A DNA stretch of 7,046 nucleotides. It comes from JBEKIK01 sp050013075. Lineage in GTDB: Bacteria; Planctomycetota; Planctomycetia; Pirellulales; Thermoguttaceae. The stretch spans positions 1-7,046 of the forward strand of contig JBEKFZ010000155.1 in NCBI GenBank assembly GCA_050013075.1, given 5' to 3'. The notes below the pieces were generated by a model. The model was not told the DNA's origin. It saw nothing but the letters and a program-made list of their open reading frames with translations, and made no database searches. The translations under genes and the position numbers were made by a program. This document shows, one piece after another, positions 1 through 4,174 of this stretch (position 1 is the first letter of the stretch; each line of letters starts with the position of its first letter).

Positions 1-14
1 ATCCTTGAACGCAT
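1..14 (-). CDS. Possible start of a leftward gene cut by the window edge
   Basis: On the minus strand an ATG at 14-12 opens a frame reading M-R-S-R before the window ends. It is preceded by AAGGAG at 27-22, an almost ideal Shine-Dalgarno sequence with 7 bases between it and the ATG. A candidate promoter lies further upstream at 108-80. Only four codons are visible, so the product cannot be named. It has the same direction as the TatD hydrolase gene, with a 201-bp gap. In known ebo clusters the gene after eboB is often eboC, a UbiA-type prenyltransferase; that is only a guess from context. The call rests on the ribosome binding site and promoter, not on protein evidence. Confidence 0.35.
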
Positions 15-79
15 GGGCTCTCTCCTTGACGTCGGTTTGGTTGACACAAACCATTGTCGGGAAGAGCCTTGCGTTCACA

Positions 80-108
80 AATATCAATTTTTAACGGCTA
101 TCTGCCAA
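80..108 (-). promoter_or_regulatory. Candidate sigma70-type promoter for the leftward gene at the left edge
   Basis: Read on the minus strand, TTGGCA (108-103) is followed by a 17-base spacer and GATATT (85-80). These match the -35 and -10 consensus at 5 of 6 and 4 of 6 positions with ideal spacing. Transcription would start near 73, giving a leader of about 58 bases before the ATG at 14. It has the same -35 hexamer, spacer length and leader length as the promoter of the GH31 gene in this window. If real, the truncated gene has its own promoter despite lying downstream of the TatD gene. Confidence 0.4.
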
Positions 109-215
109 ACTTGGAACTACTGAATTTTACCATCAGAAACAGCGTTTGGAAACATGAATTTCTCCAGCCAGGCATTTATTCCTGTGGAAAAGATTCATAT
201 GGTATACTCCTAAAA

Positions 216-1028
216 TTACTCAAGGGGTTTGAAGGTGAATCCGCGGGATTGGGTGAAAAATTTCAGCGGGTTGTCGTAGACGATTTGGCGGATCAGCGAT
301 TCCGCGTGGCCTCGCCCGCGCATGACGGCGATGAATTTGGGCACGGCCAGCGGATCGGAAGGATCCCAGTCGGCCGAGGAGTTTACTAAAATCTGATCCG
401 GGCCGTAAATTTCGATCATGTCGGCGGCGCGCTGGGGTGTGGCCTTGGTTACGGGATATAATGTGATGCCCGCCCAATAGCCTTCGTCAAGGGCCGCGCG
501 GATGGTGTGCTCTTCGCAGTGATCGATGCACACGCGTGAGCGGTCCATGCGGGAATCGTTCCGCAAAATGTCTAAAATCATTCGCGTGCCTTTTAACTTG
601 TGTTCCAGGTGAGGCGTGTGAAAGAGCATTTGCTCGCCGCGCGTAAGGGCCAGGTCGATCAACGCCTCAAGAGTGGCCACCTCGTTTATCGTGCATTTGT
701 GCAAGCCGATTTCGCCTATGCCCAGCACATCCGGCTTGTCTAGGAACTCGGGCAAATGTGCGATCACCTCTCGGGCAAAGCCCACGTCCTCGGCCTCCTT
801 GGCATTGATGCCAACCCAGGCGTAGTGGCGAATTCCGTATCGGGCGGCCCGGAGCGGCTCCCACTCGGTCAATTGACGGAAATAATCGTAAAAACTGTTC
901 GTGCCTGAGCGATCGAATCCCATCCAAAAGGCAGGCTCGCCGACCGCCACGCAATCCATTTGGGCCATCAGTTGCATGTCGTCGGTGGTGCGCGAGGCAA
1001 GATGAATATGGGGATCGAAAAAGTACAT
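216..1028 (-). CDS. eboB: TatD-family metal-dependent hydrolase, EboB-like
   Basis: The 270-residue product is a complete TatD-type amidohydrolase-fold protein. Visible metal-site residues are the N-terminal D5-P-H7-I-H9 motif, E106 in GIGEIGL, H137 and H140 in HTPH, D169-H170 in DHCEEH, and D220 in NSSADWD, all in the family order. The early segment containing SRTTDD and EPAFWMGFDR and the HTPHLEHKLKGTR stretch resemble EboB of the ebo cluster rather than the DNase-type TatD of E. coli; this is recognition from memory, not a search. Ebo clusters have been linked to moving secondary-metabolite precursors to the periplasm, and the reaction of EboB is not established. The start has GGAG at 1042-1039, 10 bases upstream. 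It follows the 79-residue gene by 86 bases and is probably in the same transcript. I am sure of the TatD fold and less sure of the EboB assignment. Confidence 0.9.
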   Translation of the reverse strand: MYFFDPHIHLASRTTDDMQLMAQMDCVAVGEPAFWMGFDRSGTNSFYDYFRQLTEWEPLRAARYGIRHYAWVGINAKEAEDVGFAREVIAHLPEFLDKPDVLGIGEIGLHKCTINEVATLEALIDLALTRGEQMLFHTPHLEHKLKGTRMILDILRNDSRMDRSRVCIDHCEEHTIRAALDEGYWAGITLYPVTKATPQRAADMIEIYGPDQILVNSSADWDPSDPLAVPKFIAVMRGRGHAESLIRQIVYDNPLKFFTQSRGFTFKPLE

Positions 1029-1055
1029 GGGAGAATTTCTCCATCGTCCATTAAT

Positions 1056-1104
1056 CCCCCCCGTGTATTCACGGGGGGCTAAATAAAGTCACGGGGGCTA
1101 AATA
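1056..1104. repeat. GC-rich palindrome plus half copy in the 79-aa/TatD spacer
   Basis: A perfect 9-bp stem, CCCCCCGTG (1057-1065) with CACGGGGGG (1070-1078), closes a 4-base loop. The right arm and its tail, TCACGGGGGGCTAAATA (1069-1085), are repeated 20 bases later as TCACGGGGGCTAAATA (1089-1104) with one G fewer. It lies between two leftward genes and ends about 28 bases before the TatD start codon. It has no following T-run in either direction, so it does not look like an intrinsic terminator. It may be a dispersed palindromic repeat, or an RNA hairpin setting the relative expression of the two genes. Confidence 0.7.
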
Positions 1105-1114
1105 TCAGGATTTA

Positions 1115-1354
1115 TCATTGCCAATGTTCATCGTAGGGCAATGAAAAAAGGACCTCGATTTGTTCGGCGCGGGCGGGCGCGTGGGCGGCAAGAATCCGCA
1201 AGGCTTGGGTTATCTTATCCATACGCGGATCATCAGCCAGCGGGCCTGGCGCGCGCTGGATGCGGTCCAAGGAGGCGGCCAGGTCGATCAATTTCGCGCG
1301 GATCTCGAGAAACTCGCGATCCAGGAGTTTCGCGGCGGTAAGTGGTGTGGGCAT
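1115..1354 (-). CDS. Small conserved-looking protein of unknown function (79 aa)
   Basis: The 79-residue product is mostly charged and helical, with no signal peptide or membrane segment. Its N-terminal half has an FLEIRAKLIDLAASLDRI helix followed by a Pro/Gly break and DDPRM, then a second helix through about residue 67, and a C-terminal motif FSLPYDEHW. I recall similar small proteins beside TatD/EboB-like genes in Planctomycetota, which supports a real gene, but no function is known to me. The start ATG has GAGG 10 bases upstream at 1368-1365. It is the first gene of a probable two-gene leftward operon with the TatD hydrolase. An accessory or regulatory role for that enzyme is inference from position only. 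Confidence 0.75.
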   Translation of the reverse strand: MPTPLTAAKLLDREFLEIRAKLIDLAASLDRIQRAPGPLADDPRMDKITQALRILAAHAPARAEQIEVLFSLPYDEHWQ

Positions 1355-1665
1355 GGATTTTTCGCCTCATTGGAGGGCTTTAAAAGCCGTTTTGCAGAAT
1401 CACGGGACGGCTTTAAAAGTCGTCTTACTGAATGGCCGGAATGAATTATCTCAGTTTGAATACGTTTCCGCTGAAAATCAAGGTGCCCAAGAATTGCTTG
1501 GATCAATCATAAAAGCGGTAAATTTATATAGGCTTTGGTAAAAATGGGCGATTGCGTAATAAGGGCAATATAGCCAAAGACGGCGAAGATTGTGGTTTGT
1601 TATGAAGTTTTTTGTTTTTACTGTCCGATGGCAAATGGAGAGGCAATAAATATAGTGTACTTTCC
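1355..1665. other. Divergent intergenic region between the leftward operon and the HEAT gene
   Basis: This 311-bp stretch separates the start codons of oppositely oriented genes and must hold promoters in both directions. The left third carries a 33-bp imperfect tandem repeat and the rest is AT-rich. For the rightward gene the best pair I see is TTGGTA (1535-1540), a 17-base spacer and AATAAG (1558-1563), each 4 of 6 to consensus, which is weak. No convincing leftward promoter stands out. Short open frames cross it on both strands but look like chance reading through the tandem repeat and AT-rich DNA. Confidence 0.6.
1376..1441. repeat. 33-bp imperfect tandem repeat with a GGCTTTAAAAGCC palindrome
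   Basis: Two adjacent 33-bp units (1376-1408 and 1409-1441) match at 25 of 33 positions. Each begins with GGCTTTAAAAG, which with the following bases forms a near-palindrome: GGCTTT-A-AAAGCC in the first unit, and GACGGCTTT-A-AAAGTCGTC across the second. It lies about 20 to 90 bases upstream of the 79-residue gene's start codon, where tandem operators or 5' leader hairpins would be found. The period is a multiple of three, but no convincing gene contains it. Confidence 0.65.
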
Positions 1666-3231
1666 ATGAGTGACGGACTGGCAACGACATTCAGCGTATT
1701 GTCTAAAACGGACAACGAATCGGCTGTCCGGATACTGCTTCCTGCGCTAGACTCCCCCAATGCAACAATTCAAGAAGGGGCCTTGTCGGCCCTCTTAAGC
1801 CGCCGCAATCCATCGGGGTTGGGAGAAATTCTCCGCCGAATTCCTTTGCTAAGCCAGCGATGGAAATACATTATTCAACAACATGCGGGGCGAATGACCC
1901 CAACCATGCGCGATGCCATGCTGGGGTCGGATGAGACGCAATACCTAAGCGCCTGCAAGGGCGCGGTGATGTTCAGCGATTACGATTTGATTCCCACGCT
2001 ATTGACCGCCCTGGAAGGTTCCTCGAAATCGAAGGCGGACACTGCCGCCGAAACGCTGATGCAATTGGCCGTGCGGCTTTGCGACGAGGCTGCCCATGGC
2101 GATAAAAACGGCTCGCCGCGCGATATGCAATGGATTCACCAGCACGTTGTATCCTGCCTGGAGACTTCGGTGCAACGGTTCGGGCGGCATAAGCGACGGG
2201 AAGTAATCGAGGCCTTTTTGCTCCTGGTAAAACCTGATAACTCGGTGATGAATCAGATTTTGGTAAGTCCGCACCATGTGAGTTATTTGGTGCTCATCGA
2301 TGTATTCTCCAGGAGTTCGCTCCACGGGATCATGCGCTTGCTGTTGGATTATTTCGACAATCCGCAATTGCCTTCGGCACTGCTGAGCGCGGCGAGCAGT
2401 CGCTGCGATTTGCTGTTTATCCGAAATTTTTTACAAAAAGTCGGGCGGAAGCCTTCGGATGCCGTGAGGGATAATCTCAAGCGGATGAAAAACATCGCAT
2501 GGCTGAAAAATAGTAATAATATCGTCAATAATCTGGATGACGCCGACCAGCACAGTCTTGTGGTTTTAGTGATGTCCACGGGAATATCGCGGGCACAGGC
2601 CTTTTCCGTGATCGAATACATATTACATACCGGCAAACCCGGTGGGCGGCGCGAAGCCGCGCGGGCCTTGGCCGTTTTCAACGGGTCCGAGGCCAATGCG
2701 CTGGTGCTAAGGGCCTTGGGCGACCCGGATCCCCAAGTTCAGGCCAACGTGCTGCCGCACCTTCGCCGCCGCGGAATTCCCGGCGGATTGCAGCGGTTGG
2801 TGGAAATGCTGGATAGTCCGCACCTTGTAGTTCGGCAGGCGGCCCGCGAGGCCCTGGGCGAGTTTTCCTTTGCGCGGTTTTTGGGGACCTTCGAGATGCT
2901 GGATGACGAGGCCCGCAAAAGTACGGCGATAATTGTAAAAAAAATCGATCAGCATACCATCCCCCTTTTGCGCGAGGAACTGCAGGCGCCGGTTCGTTTC
3001 CGGCAATTGCGGGGATTGCAAATTGTTCGCGCCATGGATGTCGCCTGTCTTGTGGAAGAGCCGGTGATTGAAATGCTCAAGGACGAGGATCAGATACTGC
3101 GTGCCGAAGCCGCCGCCGCGCTGGGCGGATGCCGTTCGCCCGCCGCGCGGTCGGCTCTGGAAAAAGCGCTCCGCGACGGCAGCGTAGCCGTTCGCGAAGC
3201 CGCGCAAAGAAGCCTTAAAGAGATTTCGTGA
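1666..3231 (+). CDS. HEAT-repeat protein
   Basis: The 521-residue product is built of helical repeats. The clearest HEAT/PBS-lyase-like units lie from about residue 326 to the end, with the recurring pattern of VRxAAxxALG: for example VVRQAAREALGEF, LRAEAAAALGGC and VREAAQRSLKEI. Residues 20-60 also look HEAT-like (IQEGALSALLSR). The middle is more divergent helical sequence. There is no signal peptide, membrane segment or catalytic motif, so it is probably a cytoplasmic scaffold or binding protein. I chose ATG 1666 because the frame reads naturally as MSDGLATTF from there; an in-frame TTG at 1612 would add 18 residues. Neither start has a strong ribosome binding site. The next gene follows closely in the same direction. 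The partner or pathway cannot be told from sequence. Confidence 0.88.
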   Translation: MSDGLATTFSVLSKTDNESAVRILLPALDSPNATIQEGALSALLSRRNPSGLGEILRRIPLLSQRWKYIIQQHAGRMTPTMRDAMLGSDETQYLSACKGAVMFSDYDLIPTLLTALEGSSKSKADTAAETLMQLAVRLCDEAAHGDKNGSPRDMQWIHQHVVSCLETSVQRFGRHKRREVIEAFLLLVKPDNSVMNQILVSPHHVSYLVLIDVFSRSSLHGIMRLLLDYFDNPQLPSALLSAASSRCDLLFIRNFLQKVGRKPSDAVRDNLKRMKNIAWLKNSNNIVNNLDDADQHSLVVLVMSTGISRAQAFSVIEYILHTGKPGGRREAARALAVFNGSEANALVLRALGDPDPQVQANVLPHLRRRGIPGGLQRLVEMLDSPHLVVRQAAREALGEFSFARFLGTFEMLDDEARKSTAIIVKKIDQHTIPLLREELQAPVRFRQLRGLQIVRAMDVACLVEEPVIEMLKDEDQILRAEAAAALGGCRSPAARSALEKALRDGSVAVREAAQRSLKEIS

Positions 3232-3285
3232 TTTAAAATGTTTTTGCCGCCTTACAAGATGTTTTTGCCTGCCGAGGAAGATCGG

Positions 3286-3837
3286 ATGCAAGGCTTGTTT
3301 CGCGCATTTCGAGCCGCGCAAGCCCGGGAGGGAACGGATGAGGTGCTTTACGGGTTGATGATTTTGGCCGGGATTGTGGTGGCGATTTTCATTCTTTCGC
3401 TACTCGTCAATTCTCGGCAGCGGCAAAAAAGTTACGCAAGCCCCTGGGGTTTGTTTTTCAGTTTATGCCGGGCACACAAGCTGAACTGGAAGGAACGTTG
3501 GCTATTGTGGCGCCTGGCGCGGCTGGAGCAGTTGGCCGATCCCGCCCGGCTGTTTTTAGAACCTGAGTGGTTCGTGGCTTCCAGCCTGCCCGGGCCCCTG
3601 CTTCATCGGGCAAAGCAACTGAAAAGCATCCGCGATCGCCTTTTTGCCAATCTGAAAGAAAGTCATAAATTAAGTGATGGCGATCAGTCGCCCTGGGCCG
3701 AGCCGATTGAGCCGACCGGAGCGGCATTGCCGACGTTGAAGACCGCTCCCGAGTTGGACATCCCGCCTTGGTCGGCAACGGTCCCATCGCCGCCTTTGCC
3801 GCCGTTTTCGAACACCTCCGACGGCGCAACGGTTTAA
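3286..3837 (+). CDS. Single-pass membrane protein of unknown function
   Basis: The product is 183 residues from the chosen start. One strong membrane segment spans about residues 20-41 (VLYGLMILAGIVVAIFILSL), followed by a basic stretch (NSRQRQK) that suggests the C-terminal part is cytoplasmic. Residues 61-93 form a helical basic region (CRAHKLNWKERWLLWRLA) ending in DPARLFLEP; this resembles segments I have seen in planctomycete proteins near PilZ-type genes, a weak resemblance. The tail after about residue 145 is proline-rich and probably disordered. I prefer ATG 3286 because GAGGAAG (3274-3280) lies 5 bases upstream; ATGs at 3238 and 3259 are in frame and would give up to 199 residues, but they lie in an 11-bp direct repeat and add a low-complexity leader. 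It is likely co-transcribed with the HEAT gene 54 bases upstream and may anchor it. Confidence 0.8.
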   Translation: MQGLFRAFRAAQAREGTDEVLYGLMILAGIVVAIFILSLLVNSRQRQKSYASPWGLFFSLCRAHKLNWKERWLLWRLARLEQLADPARLFLEPEWFVASSLPGPLLHRAKQLKSIRDRLFANLKESHKLSDGDQSPWAEPIEPTGAALPTLKTAPELDIPPWSATVPSPPLPPFSNTSDGATV

Positions 3838-3869
3838 TCGTTCCGCTCTCTTCCACAAAAATATATCAT

Positions 3870-3961
3870 GAGGCCGGACATTCTTGTCTAGCCTAGCCAA
3901 ATCAGGAGGCCGGACATTCTTGTCCGGCTGGAAAAAAACAGACAAGAATGCCTGCCCTCCT
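3870..3961. repeat. Dispersed-type palindromic repeat, two direct copies and one inverted copy
   Basis: GAGGCCGGACATTCTTGTC occurs at 3870-3888 and, identically, at 3906-3924. A third, inverted copy at 3941-3961 matches the second at 18 of 21 positions. The second copy is itself a perfect hairpin, GCCGGACA (3909-3916), loop TTCT, TGTCCGGC (3921-3928). It can alternatively pair with the inverted copy across a 16-base loop that contains an A-run. The A-run follows the hairpin on the plus strand, so it is not a plus-strand intrinsic terminator. No protein is encoded here. It lies just after the membrane-protein gene. Confidence 0.75.
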
Positions 3962-3995
3962 GTTCAAACAAGCGACTTTCACGTTCCTAGACTAA

Positions 3996-4074
3996 GGGAC
4001 TCTAACAATACTCCCCTCGCCCGCTCGCGGGAGAGGGGCCGGGGGTGAGGGTGGTTGGGTATTGTTAGAGTTCC
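3996..4074. mobile_element. MITE-like element with terminal inverted repeats and TAA flanks
   Basis: A 79-bp unit has matching inverted ends: ACTCTAACAATAC (3999-4011) and its exact complement at 4059-4071. The match extends outward to 16 of 17 bases over 3995-4011 and 4059-4075. The centre holds a long GC hairpin, roughly CCCCTCGCCCGC (4013-4024) with GCGGGAGAGGGG (4027-4038), with one internal mismatch. It is flanked on both sides by TAA (3993-3995 and 4075-4077), consistent with a 3-bp target duplication. It is too short to code for a transposase and would be non-autonomous. The three-base duplication may be chance, and a REP-like origin is the alternative. Confidence 0.6.
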
Positions 4075-4081
4075 TAAATAA

Positions 4082-4110
4082 TTGGCAGGGGCATATTGTT
4101 TTGTTATAAT
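4082..4110 (+). promoter_or_regulatory. Sigma70-type promoter of the GH31 gene
   Basis: TTGGCA (4082-4087), a 17-base spacer and a perfect TATAAT (4105-4110) make a near-consensus promoter, 5 of 6 plus 6 of 6. Transcription would start around 4117 and give a leader of about 58 bases before the ATG at 4175. It begins 7 bases after the end of the MITE-like element, so the element abuts but does not supply the hexamers. Confidence 0.7.
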
Positions 4111-4174
4111 ATTCACCATGGGTTCTATATTTGTGCGGGATTAAATCGCGAAACTTCAAAACAAGAGGGCGATT

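Noticed and set aside
54..389. 111-codon plus-strand frame at the left edge
   Set aside because: It starts at TTG with no good ribosome binding site, and its second half runs antisense to the well-supported TatD gene.
1288..1506. 72-codon minus-strand frame containing a repeated RLLKPS
   Set aside because: The peptide repeat only reflects the 33-bp tandem DNA repeat. The frame overlaps the 79-residue gene and has no other coding support.
1612..1665. Upstream TTG start for the HEAT protein
   Set aside because: The extra 18 residues look unlike the rest of the protein and the TTG lies in a T-rich stretch without a ribosome binding site. ATG 1666 is preferred but not proven.
2707..3321. 204-codon minus-strand frame opposite the HEAT gene
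   Set aside because: It is antisense to clear HEAT repeats and has no domain or ribosome binding site of its own.
3909..3940. Intrinsic terminator after the membrane-protein gene
   Set aside because: The hairpin is followed by an A-run, not a T-run, on the plus strand, and there is no suitable T-run in the opposite direction.
3870..4075. Possible CRISPR array from closely spaced repeats
   Set aside because: Only two direct copies of one 19-bp motif with a 17-base gap are present, the third copy is inverted, the next element is unrelated, and no cas gene is seen.
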